In this document: one piece after another, positions 23,482-31,609 of the stretch | Layout: each line of letters starts with the position of its first letter | Position numbering within the stretch: the stretch's first letter is position 1 | Assembly: GCA_018814825.1 (NCBI GenBank) | Contig: JAHIYJ010000041.1 | Span: forward strand, 1-37,293 | DNA length: 37,293 nucleotides | Direction: 5' to 3' | Source: Candidatus Omnitrophota bacterium | GTDB taxonomy: Bacteria; Omnitrophota; Gorgyraeia; Gorgyraeales; Gorgyraeaceae | The notes under the pieces: generated by a model | Seen by the model: only the letters and a program-made list of their open reading frames with translations | What the model was told of the DNA's origin: nothing | Databases searched by the model: none | Position numbers and translations under genes: made by a program

Positions 23482-23904
23482 ATGATGAAGGCTTTCTATT
23501 TCGCGGTAATGACGGCTTTAATATGGGGGATGGTACCTGTCCTGGAAAAACTTGGACTTGCGAGAATCGCGCCGTTCGCCGGGCTTTTAATACGCTCATG
23601 CGGCGTGATTATAGGGGCCACGATGATAGCGGTGTTCAATAATGGAGCCCTTAAAGCAGCTCTGAAGGCGGATCCAAAGACTCTATTTTTTCTTGTGGCA
23701 GGAGGTTTCCTGGCCAGCGTGATCGGCCAGATGTTTTTTTATAATGCCTTAAAGTCAGGCGAGACTTCAAGGGTCGTGCCAATAGCCGGGACTTACCCCT
23801 TGGTATCGTTTTTGCTGGGTATTATTTTTCTGGGCGAAAGCATTACGGGCGTTAAACTGGCGGGCGTGAGCTTTGTGCTTCTGGGATTATTCCTTTTGAG
23901 GTAG
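23482..23904 (+). CDS. Half-size EamA/DMT-family transporter
   Basis: A 140-aa membrane protein with one EamA repeat (about five helices), starting TALIWGMVPVLEKLGL and ending with PIAGTYPLVSFLLGIIFLGESITGVKLAGVSFVLLGLFLL. Full-length DMT exporters have two repeats; single-repeat members work as dimers. ATG after AAAGGAGG. Substrate unknown. Confidence 0.8.
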   Translation: MMKAFYFAVMTALIWGMVPVLEKLGLARIAPFAGLLIRSCGVIIGATMIAVFNNGALKAALKADPKTLFFLVAGGFLASVIGQMFFYNALKSGETSRVVPIAGTYPLVSFLLGIIFLGESITGVKLAGVSFVLLGLFLLR

Positions 23905-23945
23905 AGTCTCCTTATTCTCGGAAAATACGGATATTCCATGCGTGG

Positions 23946-23974
23946 TTGCCTATTTTCTGAAATTGTGCTAAAAT
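23946..23974 (+). promoter_or_regulatory. nadE promoter
   Basis: TTGCCT (23946-23951), 17-nt spacer, TAAAAT (23969-23974) with a TGn extension directly before it. The nadE ATG is at 24008, preceded by GAAGG. Confidence 0.55.
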
Positions 23975-24007
23975 TTCCTTTATATAAAGTTAACTCATGA
24001 AGGTTAT

Positions 24008-25720
24008 ATGGATAATGTAAGAATCGCACTTGCACAGATAAATACAATAGTTGGGGGCCTTAAAGGCAATACGGATAGGATAATGAATTGCATAGGCCGG
24101 GCTCTTGAGAAAGGGACGGACATTGTCATATTTCCTGAGCTTGCTGTCACAGGATACCCTCCGGAAGACCTTCTTTTAAAACCTCATTTTATAGAAGAGA
24201 ACCTTAGATTTCTGCGCAAAATCTCAGCGCATACCAAAGATATAATAGCCGTCGTAGGGTTCGTGAACTCTAGTGAAAGTTCCGCTTACAACAGCGCCGC
24301 CATACTTAATGATAAAAAGACGGTATATGTGTATAATAAAATGAATCTTCCGAATTACGGGGTATTCGACGAAAAAAGATATTTTAAGCCCGGCTGCGGA
24401 AACGCCCTGATAAAGGCCAGGGATTTCTCTTTTGTAGTTAATATATGCGAGGACATATGGGTTCCGGAATCAAAGCATGAAAGAGAACTTTTAAGCCGTG
24501 CGCAATTTATTATCAATATCTCAGCATCGCCTTATTGCCTTGGCAAAATAAAAGAGCGCGAGAAAATACTTATTGATAAAGCCAAAAGACATAATACCCC
24601 TATTGTCTACTGTAACCTGATAGGCGGCCAGGATGAATTAGTATTCGATGGACGCAGCGCCGTGTTTAATAAAGACGGAAGACTTTTAGCCGAGGCCAGG
24701 GCATTTGAGGAAGACCTTCTTATAATGGATCTTGCTCTTAAGAAAAAGAATAAAACTAAAAATAAACAAGGGATATTGGAGATTAAAATAGATTATAAGT
24801 CAAAACAAAACCCAGAACTCATGATTCCATCAAAGGTTAAGAAGCTCGACAGAGTGGAAGAAGTATACTCGGCCCTGGCGCTTGGAGTCCATGATTATGT
24901 CACAAAAAATAATTTTAGTAAGGTCATACTGGGAATATCAGGAGGCATAGATTCCGCTTTGGTGGCGTGCGTTGTCGTGGATGCCCTGGGCAAGGCAAAT
25001 GTATTGGCTATTTCCATGCCCTCGATGTATTCTTCGAAAGAAACTCAGGGCGATGCGGAGAAAATAGCCAGGAATCTCGGGATAAGGTTAGTGAATATCT
25101 CCATATCCGGGATATTGAATTCCTACCTGTCTGAACTAAAAACGCACTTCGTCGGCATGAAGCCTGATATAACAGAGGAAAATCTCCAGGCCAGGATCAG
25201 GGGGAATCTTCTGATGGCCTTTTCCAATAAATTCGGATACCTTGTCCTTAATACAGGCAATAAGAGCGAAACCAGTGTAGGGTATTGCACGCTCTATGGT
25301 GATATGACCGGGGGGTTTGCCGTAATCAAGGATGTCCCTAAACGACTTGTCTATGAGATGGCAAGATATAAAAACAAAAAGGAAAATAAAGAAATCATAC
25401 CCGAAAGCGTTTTGACGAGATCGCCATCGGCTGAATTAAGGCCTGATCAGAAGGATCAGGATGCGTTGCCCCCATATGATGTGCTTGATAAGATCATAGA
25501 CCTTTATATAGAGGAAGACATGCCTTTTAAAGCTATAGCTAAGAGGGTGGGTGATGTAGACCTCGTAAAGAAGGTATTGAGAATGGTGGACGTAAATGAA
25601 TACAAGCGCCGCCAGGCTTCCCCTGGAATAAAGATTACCCCGCGCGCGTTTGGCAGGGACAGGCGTATGCCCATCACGAATAAATACACGGAGGTGAGTT
25701 ATGAAAGACATGACAAATGA
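24008..25720 (+). CDS. nadE: Glutamine-dependent NAD+ synthetase
   Basis: Amidates nicotinic acid adenine dinucleotide to NAD+. The N-terminal nitrilase-type glutaminase domain has the catalytic triad E44 (FPELAVTGYPPEDLL), K111 (YNKMNLPNYGVFDE) and C147 (NICEDIW). The C-terminal synthetase domain has the P-loop SGGIDS (311-316) and NKSETSVGYCTLYGD. At 570 aa it is a normal two-domain enzyme. Its end overlaps the next gene by 20 nt. Confidence 0.96.
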   Translation: MDNVRIALAQINTIVGGLKGNTDRIMNCIGRALEKGTDIVIFPELAVTGYPPEDLLLKPHFIEENLRFLRKISAHTKDIIAVVGFVNSSESSAYNSAAILNDKKTVYVYNKMNLPNYGVFDEKRYFKPGCGNALIKARDFSFVVNICEDIWVPESKHERELLSRAQFIINISASPYCLGKIKEREKILIDKAKRHNTPIVYCNLIGGQDELVFDGRSAVFNKDGRLLAEARAFEEDLLIMDLALKKKNKTKNKQGILEIKIDYKSKQNPELMIPSKVKKLDRVEEVYSALALGVHDYVTKNNFSKVILGISGGIDSALVACVVVDALGKANVLAISMPSMYSSKETQGDAEKIARNLGIRLVNISISGILNSYLSELKTHFVGMKPDITEENLQARIRGNLLMAFSNKFGYLVLNTGNKSETSVGYCTLYGDMTGGFAVIKDVPKRLVYEMARYKNKKENKEIIPESVLTRSPSAELRPDQKDQDALPPYDVLDKIIDLYIEEDMPFKAIAKRVGDVDLVKKVLRMVDVNEYKRRQASPGIKITPRAFGRDRRMPITNKYTEVSYERHDK

Positions 25721-25973
25721 GGAGCTTTTCATAAGTGTGGTAGCCAGGGTAAACAGATATCTGATCATAATGGGTATATTCTTTCTGTGGTATTTTTTAA
25801 TGAAAAAGACAGTGGACATCTTTTTATTTTTTCTGGCCCTTTCAACCATGTCTTACGCGCTTTTGTCACATAAACACCTTGAGATAACCAACAGGCTTAC
25901 CTCAGAACTCAGGAGAGCGAAAGGCACGCTCGCAGACGTTTCGGAAGAAACGCGGAAAATGCACCAGGTTTAA
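25701..25973 (+). CDS. Small membrane protein of unknown function
   Basis: A 90-aa protein with two predicted transmembrane segments (about 20-35 and 38-54) and a charged C-terminal helix (about 57-88, HLEITNRLTSELRRAKGTLA region) that may form a coiled coil. Not recognised. GGAGGTGAG precedes the ATG inside nadE, and its stop touches the next ATG, so nadE, this gene and the carboxypeptidase form one operon. Confidence 0.65.
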   Translation: MKDMTNEELFISVVARVNRYLIIMGIFFLWYFLMKKTVDIFLFFLALSTMSYALLSHKHLEITNRLTSELRRAKGTLADVSEETRKMHQV

Positions 25974-26759
25974 ATGTTCAGACGTTTTGCCATAATCTCC
26001 ATCTTATTTATTACTGTAGCGGCTTTTGCCCAGAATACGCTTCCTCTGACAGCGGATTCTGCTGTCCTGATGAATCCCATGACAAAGAAACTCATATACG
26101 CTAAGAATGAACACAAGAAACTCGCCCCTGCCAGCACCACCAAGATAATGACGGCCATTGTGGTTTTGAGGAATCGCAGTCTTGATGACAAAGTGACCGT
26201 GAGTAAATACGCCAGTTCCATGGAGCCGTCAAAGGTGTATATAAAAGAGGGGGAGGTCTATTCCGTCAGAGACCTCCTTAAGGCGGTGCTTTTGAATTCC
26301 GGGAACGACGCCAGTGTCGTGCTGGCTGAGGCAGTGGCGGGCTCTGAAAAGGATTTTTCGAGTATGATGACGGAGGTCGCTAAATCAATTGGCGCGGAAG
26401 ACACGAATTTCAGAAATTCCAGCGGCCTTCCGGCGAAAAACCAGTACTCTACGGCATACGATCTGGCCCTTATTGTGCGCGAGGCCATGAAATACAAATA
26501 TTTTGTGGAAATCATGAAGATGAAAAAAGCCGAGATAGAGGAATTTAATAGCGGCAGGAAGATAAAACTGAAAAATCATAATAAGAGCCTGTGGAAAGAT
26601 ACCCCCTACTCTATTTTCGGCAAAACAGGATATACTAAAAACGCGGGACATTGTTTCGCGGGTTATATAAGGTATAGCTGGTGGAAGAAGGTTATTGTGG
26701 TCACGCTGAAGGGGTCGAAGCTTTGGGATGACCTTGAGATATTGGCAGCCTCATATTAA
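25974..26759 (+). CDS. D-alanyl-D-alanine carboxypeptidase (S11 family)
   Basis: A 261-aa penicillin-binding protein that trims peptidoglycan stem peptides. Signal peptide 1-19 (cleavage after AFA). Active-site motifs: S54-T-T-K57 (PASTTKIMTA), S109-G-N111 and K217-T-G. At 261 aa it is short: it has only the catalytic domain and lacks the C-terminal beta domain and membrane anchor of PBP5/DacF. It begins directly after the stop of the upstream gene. Confidence 0.92.
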   Translation: MFRRFAIISILFITVAAFAQNTLPLTADSAVLMNPMTKKLIYAKNEHKKLAPASTTKIMTAIVVLRNRSLDDKVTVSKYASSMEPSKVYIKEGEVYSVRDLLKAVLLNSGNDASVVLAEAVAGSEKDFSSMMTEVAKSIGAEDTNFRNSSGLPAKNQYSTAYDLALIVREAMKYKYFVEIMKMKKAEIEEFNSGRKIKLKNHNKSLWKDTPYSIFGKTGYTKNAGHCFAGYIRYSWWKKVIVVTLKGSKLWDDLEILAASY

Positions 26760-26775
26760 ACTGTAAGGGAAAGTT

Positions 26776-27480
26776 ATGTTAAAAAAATATCTTTTGTCAG
26801 TAATTATTTTTTCAGTCTTCAGTCTTCAGTCTTCAGCCTTCAGCCCGGCCTATGCCGCGCCCGCATACGGCACCCACATGCCTGAAAAACAGCGCTGGAC
26901 ATGCGGCCTGGAGAGGAATTTTATCGTAGACAGGAATATGGACAATGATCAGGGCGCTTCCAGCGTGGATAAATATTTTGTGACATGTTCTTACGGGATT
27001 TTCCAGTGGTTGTCGTTCGACGGCAAAATAGGCGTGGGCAATGTTGACTGGGACAGGGCATCCGATTCGAGACTCCACTACGCCACGGATTTCGCAGGCG
27101 GTTATGGGTTCAGGCTCAAAGGCCCTGAAAGCGAGATATGGGGATTGAAGAGCGTGGTGGGTTTTCAGCATATAAGCGTGCATCCTGACGCCAGAAACCA
27201 GGAGGGCACAAAACACGAGACCATAATCGATGAATGGCAGGGTTCTTTGCTGGTATCAAAAGACATAGGTAGTCTCGTGCCTTATCTCGGGGCAAGGTAC
27301 GGGTCCGTGGATTTTATAAAATGGGAAAACGAGCACGACCGCAAGCGCATACAATCTGAAAAATATTATGGGGTTATAATAGGCCTGGATTTCTGGCTGA
27401 GTGATAAGTTAAAGCTTAACCTGGAAGGCGCGTTTGCGGATGGCGAAGAATACGCGGCGGGTTTCAGCTACGACTTCTGA
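26776..27480 (+). CDS. Outer-membrane beta-barrel protein with repeat in signal peptide
   Basis: A 234-aa exported protein, signal peptide 1-27 (cleavage after AYA). The mature part is rich in alternating aromatic strands and ends in a strand terminating in Phe (AAGFSYDF), typical for an outer-membrane barrel of about eight to ten strands. The signal peptide is encoded across five tandem TTCAGYC heptamers (26811-26845). Function unknown. Its stop overlaps the convergent LarA-like gene by 17 nt. Confidence 0.7.
   Translation: MLKKYLLSVIIFSVFSLQSSAFSPAYAAPAYGTHMPEKQRWTCGLERNFIVDRNMDNDQGASSVDKYFVTCSYGIFQWLSFDGKIGVGNVDWDRASDSRLHYATDFAGGYGFRLKGPESEIWGLKSVVGFQHISVHPDARNQEGTKHETIIDEWQGSLLVSKDIGSLVPYLGARYGSVDFIKWENEHDRKRIQSEKYYGVIIGLDFWLSDKLKLNLEGAFADGEEYAAGFSYDF
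26811..26845 (+). repeat. Heptanucleotide tandem repeat, five copies
   Basis: Three perfect TTCAGTC units followed by two TTCAGCC units, all inside the signal-peptide codons of the beta-barrel gene. Because seven is not a multiple of three, gain or loss of one unit shifts the frame. Confidence 0.9.
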
Positions 27481-28561
27481 TGAGTATTGTCTCAAAGGCG
27501 TTCTTTAAGTAGTAAAATTCAGCATCCTTTTTAAAAAACTTTTTAGCATCCGCTAGATCTTTAAAGAATAGAAACGGGAGGCCTTTATTTTTATAGAGAT
27601 GGCTCTTATCCGAAATAAACCCGAGCCTGCATTTCAGCATAGCCTTAGCTACCATGTACGCCCTGTGTTCCCCGGCCAGGCACCCGCCTTTTTTTATCTC
27701 GCGGATCATCTTCTCCGGGCTTTTCATGGTTATTATTTTTCGCATAAAACGTCTTTCCCCAAGCCCTTTGCCGAAACCTTCTTCCAGCCCGGTCTTTACG
27801 AGAATTAACGAACCCTTTTTTATCACGCTTTTTCTTGTATTAACGAGATAGTTGAAGGCGCGCGACGCCTGGTATATATTCGCCGCTTTTGGCCTTGGTA
27901 TGTCGCATATAATCACGTCGGGCCGGGCCTTTGTTTTCCTCTCGAATATTTTTTTGGAATACCTGACGGCGTTTCTAAAGCACGGACCGGGCCTTCCCTC
28001 GAATATCCTGGACAGTTTTCCATTTTTGTTATTTATTATGTTTATGGAATAGATAATGGGGAGCCTGCCTGCGGCTTCCTCAATAAAATCCCTGAAAGGA
28101 TTATTTTTTATCGAGCAGATCCTTGTCCCGGGGTGGTCCAGGAACCTTGGGTGATGAGTGGCGTTGATGGTCTTTTCCCCGGCCAGGCCTATCGCCGTCA
28201 CCTTTGAGCCGCCGCTATACCCGGCGTAGAGGTGCGGCTCTACCACGCCCACGGTTATGACGGCGTCAGCCTTTTTTAATTTTTTATTGAGATAGACCGG
28301 GACGTCATTTTTCGCTTTTCCAAAATAAGCGACGCTATTTTTGTCATAGTTATGACTGGATACCTTGATTTTTTTGGAAATAGACCCGAGGTTCCGGAAA
28401 ATCTCGCCTTGTGCAGGAGGTCTGTGAAGGCCCGTGCCTATTATTATCTCAATATCCTTTTCAGGCATCCCCTGTTTTTTGAGCCGGCTTAGAAGACGCG
28501 GGAGCACTTTTTTAAGGTGTGCCTCGCGTGTAAAATCCGGAACAGCAATAATAATTTTCAT
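27464..28561 (-). CDS. LarA-family nickel-pincer enzyme (lactate racemase-like)
   Basis: A 365-aa DUF2088/LarA homologue. The residues that hold the nickel-pincer nucleotide and do catalysis in Lactiplantibacillus LarA (H108, H174, K184, H200) correspond to H46 (IGTGLHRPP), H110 (EPHLYAGYSGGSK), K120 and H136 with the same 10- and 16-residue spacings. The start is ATG 28561; the roughly 60 residues that precede the first motif in LarA are absent. Upstream in-frame codons run through a palindromic repeat and are not coding. No larB/C/E is in the window. Adjacent to a D-lactate-dehydrogenase-like gene; substrate may be lactate or another 2-hydroxyacid. Confidence 0.82.
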   Translation of the reverse strand: MKIIIAVPDFTREAHLKKVLPRLLSRLKKQGMPEKDIEIIIGTGLHRPPAQGEIFRNLGSISKKIKVSSHNYDKNSVAYFGKAKNDVPVYLNKKLKKADAVITVGVVEPHLYAGYSGGSKVTAIGLAGEKTINATHHPRFLDHPGTRICSIKNNPFRDFIEEAAGRLPIIYSINIINNKNGKLSRIFEGRPGPCFRNAVRYSKKIFERKTKARPDVIICDIPRPKAANIYQASRAFNYLVNTRKSVIKKGSLILVKTGLEEGFGKGLGERRFMRKIITMKSPEKMIREIKKGGCLAGEHRAYMVAKAMLKCRLGFISDKSHLYKNKGLPFLFFKDLADAKKFFKKDAEFYYLKNAFETILIRSRS

Positions 28562-28577
28562 AGCGTAAAACCTTATC

Positions 28578-28616
28578 TCAAACCCGCATTGCAATTTAAT
28601 TGCAATGCGGGTTTGA
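28578..28616. repeat. CAAACCCGCAT palindromic element, copy 2
   Basis: Arms of 19 nt (28578-28596 and 28598-28616) are perfectly complementary around a single T. The left arm reads TCAAACCCGCATTGCAATT. It fills the gap between the flavoenzyme and LarA-like genes. Confidence 0.9.
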
Positions 28617-28617
28617 A

Positions 28618-30072
28618 TTATTTTAAAAGTTCTTTTGGGAAGATGTTGTCCAATCCCAGTATACACGCCGGATCCAGGGATTTTTTGAGCTCCGCCATCT
28701 CTTTTATGGCGTCTTTTCCGTACATCACCTCGAGAAAAGCGTGTTTCAGTTTTCCTATGCCGTGTTCCGCGGATACGGTCCCGTCCAGGCTTACAGCCTT
28801 TTTTACGAAATCCATGTAGACAGCCTTACTTTTCCTGAATTCTTCCTCTGATTTAGGAAGCATATTCACGTGCATGTGGTTCTCGCCGATATGCCCGAAT
28901 ATTACAAAATCTATCCCGGAAGGAACCAGTTTTTCCTTATAAAACCTGAACATTTCCTGGAAAGCTTCACCCGGCACAGCTATGTCTGTCCCTACTTTTG
29001 GCAGCTTGTTTCGTTTTACGATCTCGTTTATCATTTCCGGAAGGGCGTGCCTCAATTCAGCCAGTTTTTCTCTTTCTCTCTCAGAATCCGCGAAATAGGT
29101 CTTGTCCATAAGGGCGGCATGTTTCTTTAAAAGCTCCATCCATGAATCTACGACGTGCTCCTCATAGTCTTTTTTACAGTCTTGCTCAAAGTAGACCATT
29201 GCCGCTGAGCCAGCGGGTATATTAGAATGCCTGGAACGTAATAAGTCGAGGGAGTTTGAGTCCATGTATTCGATAGAAAGAGCGTTTTTTAAACGGGCCT
29301 CCCGGACAAACGAGAGCGCGTCGCGCTCGGAAGAGAAGAAGCTAAAAAAACTCATAACACTTTCAGGTCTTTTGCCCAGCGCTACATCGACTTCGAGTAT
29401 CAGCCCCAGCGTGCCTTCCTGGCCTATAAAGAGGTCCACGAGATCCATGGTGTCCTTTATGTAATAACCGGCCGCGCTTTTTATGGCAGGCATAGAATAA
29501 GAAGGGAATTTTATTCTCATTTCCTTATTTTTCAAAGGCAGCGAGATGCCCGATTTCTTTTTGGCGAATATTTTCCCACGTTCTATATTTAGCACGTCTC
29601 CCGTGGACAGCGCGACCTTGAGTCTTTTGATATAATTTCTCGTGGGGCCGTATTTGAAGCCTTTCGCGCCTGAGGCATTGGTGGATACAGTGCCTCCAAG
29701 GAAAGCATTAGGCTCAGCCGGGTCAGGAAGATAGATGAGTCCGTCCCCGGATAATTCCCTCTGTAGATCAGATAACCTCACTCCCGGTTCCAGCGTAGCG
29801 AACATATTTTTTTTATCAATGTTTATTATCTTATTGAGTGAATCAGTGGCGAGTATGGTGCCGGAGAACGGGACCCTGGCACCCGTTACGCCTGTTCCTC
29901 CTCCGGATATTGTAACAGGCCTGGACTTTGAGCCGTAATCTTTTAGTATTACCGCGGCCTCTTCCTGGTTTTCGGGCAGCAGAGCCTCGTCGGCATTTCC
30001 CCCAAGTAACCCTGATTGGTCCTCAAAATAACACTTGATAAAGTCTACATCCCGCTTTATAATCATATTCAT
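28618..30072 (-). CDS. FAD-linked oxidase, GlcD/D-lactate dehydrogenase family
   Basis: A 484-aa flavoprotein oxidising a 2-hydroxyacid. The N-terminal PCMH-type FAD domain has SGGGTGVTGA (56-65) and GGTVSTNASGAKGFKYGPTR; the C-terminal half has the metal/substrate motifs GHIGENHMHVN and SAEHGIGK. Length is usual. With the LarA-like gene it could form a lactate (or related hydroxyacid) racemase plus D-specific dehydrogenase pair. The start ATG AAT ATG has no ribosome-binding site but a TATGAT five bases before it. Confidence 0.87.
   Translation of the reverse strand: MNMIIKRDVDFIKCYFEDQSGLLGGNADEALLPENQEEAAVILKDYGSKSRPVTISGGGTGVTGARVPFSGTILATDSLNKIINIDKKNMFATLEPGVRLSDLQRELSGDGLIYLPDPAEPNAFLGGTVSTNASGAKGFKYGPTRNYIKRLKVALSTGDVLNIERGKIFAKKKSGISLPLKNKEMRIKFPSYSMPAIKSAAGYYIKDTMDLVDLFIGQEGTLGLILEVDVALGKRPESVMSFFSFFSSERDALSFVREARLKNALSIEYMDSNSLDLLRSRHSNIPAGSAAMVYFEQDCKKDYEEHVVDSWMELLKKHAALMDKTYFADSEREREKLAELRHALPEMINEIVKRNKLPKVGTDIAVPGEAFQEMFRFYKEKLVPSGIDFVIFGHIGENHMHVNMLPKSEEEFRKSKAVYMDFVKKAVSLDGTVSAEHGIGKLKHAFLEVMYGKDAIKEMAELKKSLDPACILGLDNIFPKELLK
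30035..30063 (+). promoter_or_regulatory. Promoter of the AAA ATPase gene
   Basis: TTGATA (30035-30040), 17-nt spacer, TATAAT (30058-30063). It lies inside the first codons of the divergent flavoenzyme gene, so the two transcription units overlap at their starts (coding gap is only 32 nt). Confidence 0.6.
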
Positions 30073-30104
30073 AATCTATCATAGATGGAGTTTAAAGTAA
30101 ATAA

Positions 30105-31223
30105 ATGATAAAACCCAACCCTTTTACTCCGCAATCCGGATGGGAACCAAGGGTGTTTGGCGGAAGAGAAGAAGCCATCTCTCTATTTAGTTCCAGTCTT
30201 GAATCCGCGGCTTCAATAAGACCTAACCATCTGGTGATTCTTGGCGAATGGGGCATAGGGAAGACATCTCTTTTGAAACAATTCAGGAGGGTTGCTCAGT
30301 CCAAAGGCTATCCTGCCTGTTTTTGCGCGCTTTCAAAGTTTACAAAGAGGGATCGCCCGCTGGACGCCGTTTACTTGATAGCGGAAGAGATGCTTATGGG
30401 ATTCCCCGGGCCCGGCATAGACTCAGAAGGATTATTGAAGTTATTCTCCAGGCAGAAGTCGCTTTCACAGGCGCAGACGCAGTTCACAAAATTCCTGCTG
30501 GAACTGTGGGGGAAGATTGACGCCGGGCTAGCTGTGGTGCTCCTGGACGACCTGCAGAATCTTTTGCCGATATCTAACACTATAGACATTCTGAGGGCTG
30601 TATTGAGCAAAGAAGAGGTTATTAAAGGTACCAGGTTTTTGTTCGCGCTATCTTCCACGCCGTCAAGCTGGTCAATGTTTATCGATAAGCATGATCCCGT
30701 AGGAAGATTTTTCAGGAAAAGACTGATTGTGGAAAATCTGACCCCGGGAGAGGTTGAATCGACGGTGGAAAATACCCTTGAGGATACCGGTGTTGTGTTT
30801 GAAAAGGAAGTAAAAGAGAAGGTATCCGAATACACAGGCGGCCATCCTTATGAGGTGCAGCTTTTATCAAGTCATCTTTATGACAGCCAGATAGGAGGCA
30901 GGGTCGATTCCTCAGTATGGGGCGCAGCGCTCTTAAATACGCTCAAAGAACTTGGCAAGGACTATTTTACGAGTCTGCTCTCAAAGGCTAGCGAAAGAGA
31001 AAAGCATCTCCTGAAGATACTTGCCGAGGAAAAGAAGCCTCTTGCGATAACGGATTTCAGGAACATGATGATAGTGAACCGTCGCGCCGGTAAATTTCCT
31101 ATAGCTAACATAAAGAATTTTCTATATCGCCTGGAGGAAAAAGGTATTATAACGAGAGACAGGTCCGGGAACTTTGACATACCTGACAGGATGTTCAGGG
31201 AGTTTATCCTAAAATTTAGTTGA
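30105..31223 (+). CDS. AAA/Cdc6-like ATPase with C-terminal winged helix
   Basis: A 372-aa cytoplasmic ATPase. The NPFTPxxxxxPxxFGGRE-type N-terminus, Walker A GEWGIGKT (47-54) and Walker B VVLLDD (144-149) are seen, followed by the TGGHPYEVQLL sensor-2-like segment (about 245-255) and a likely winged-helix domain (about 295-372). It resembles the Orc1/Cdc6-like and AAA_16 group of signalling ATPases. No partner is evident; function unknown. Confidence 0.7.
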   Translation: MIKPNPFTPQSGWEPRVFGGREEAISLFSSSLESAASIRPNHLVILGEWGIGKTSLLKQFRRVAQSKGYPACFCALSKFTKRDRPLDAVYLIAEEMLMGFPGPGIDSEGLLKLFSRQKSLSQAQTQFTKFLLELWGKIDAGLAVVLLDDLQNLLPISNTIDILRAVLSKEEVIKGTRFLFALSSTPSSWSMFIDKHDPVGRFFRKRLIVENLTPGEVESTVENTLEDTGVVFEKEVKEKVSEYTGGHPYEVQLLSSHLYDSQIGGRVDSSVWGAALLNTLKELGKDYFTSLLSKASEREKHLLKILAEEKKPLAITDFRNMMIVNRRAGKFPIANIKNFLYRLEEKGIITRDRSGNFDIPDRMFREFILKFS

Positions 31224-31248
31224 CACAGTAGAGGTATAACTATATATT
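31220..31248 (+). promoter_or_regulatory. Ferredoxin gene promoter
   Basis: TTGACA (31220-31225, overlapping the ATPase stop codon), 17-nt spacer, TATATT (31243-31248). The ferredoxin ATG follows at 31275 with ribosome-binding site CAGGAGG. Confidence 0.7.
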
Positions 31249-31274
31249 ATTAAAAAACAACAGGAGGGTATATC

Positions 31275-31460
31275 ATGAAGGTTATAGTAGATACGGATCT
31301 CTGTGTTGGTTGTGGATTATGTGTGAATACATGCCCTGAGGTCTTTGAGATGCAGGATGACAAAGCGGTAACCAAAGTCTCAGAAGTGCTTGCTGAACAG
31401 CAAGATAGCTGCAAACAGTCCAAGGACGAATGCCCGGTAGAGGCAATTGTTATCGAATAA
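31275..31460 (+). CDS. Single-cluster 4Fe-4S ferredoxin
   Basis: A 61-aa acidic electron carrier. Cluster ligands C10, C13, C16 and C53 are present; the additional C20 and C46 are placed like the disulfide pair of Thermotoga-type 60-residue ferredoxins. Own promoter and ribosome-binding site. Followed by a CAAACCCGCAT palindrome. Confidence 0.93.
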   Translation: MKVIVDTDLCVGCGLCVNTCPEVFEMQDDKAVTKVSEVLAEQQDSCKQSKDECPVEAIVIE

Positions 31461-31470
31461 GGCTAAAATT

Positions 31471-31509
31471 TCAAACCCGCATCGCAATTTAATTGTAATG
31501 CGGGTTTGA
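31471..31509. repeat. CAAACCCGCAT palindromic element, copy 3
   Basis: Left arm TCAAACCCGCATCGCAATT (31471-31489), centre T, right arm 31491-31509 with one G-T wobble and one mismatch. It sits between the convergent ferredoxin and MetS-like genes, 10 nt after one stop and 1 nt before the other. Confidence 0.88.
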
Positions 31510-31510
31510 A

Positions 31511-31609
31511 TTAACCTTTCTTGGACAGTATCTTTTGGAAGCAGAAAATAACCAGGCCTATAATAGTTATCCACGATATAGATAGGATCAACCAGCCGAG
31601 AAGACTCAT
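31511..31609 (-). CDS. MetS-like small subunit of NSS transporter
   Basis: A 32-aa peptide beginning MSLLGWLILSISW: one hydrophobic helix (about 3-24) followed by a basic tail (QKILSKKG). Its ATG overlaps the NSS transporter stop codon by ATGA, so it is translationally coupled. Such one-helix proteins (MetS in the corynebacterial MetP-MetS methionine/alanine importer) accompany many bacterial NSS transporters. Confidence 0.75.
   Translation of the reverse strand: MSLLGWLILSISWITIIGLVIFCFQKILSKKG

Noticed and set aside
28562-28666. Extra 35 codons before the LarA-like start
   Set aside because: They are a translation of the palindromic repeat and the end of the neighbouring gene, not a conserved N-terminus.
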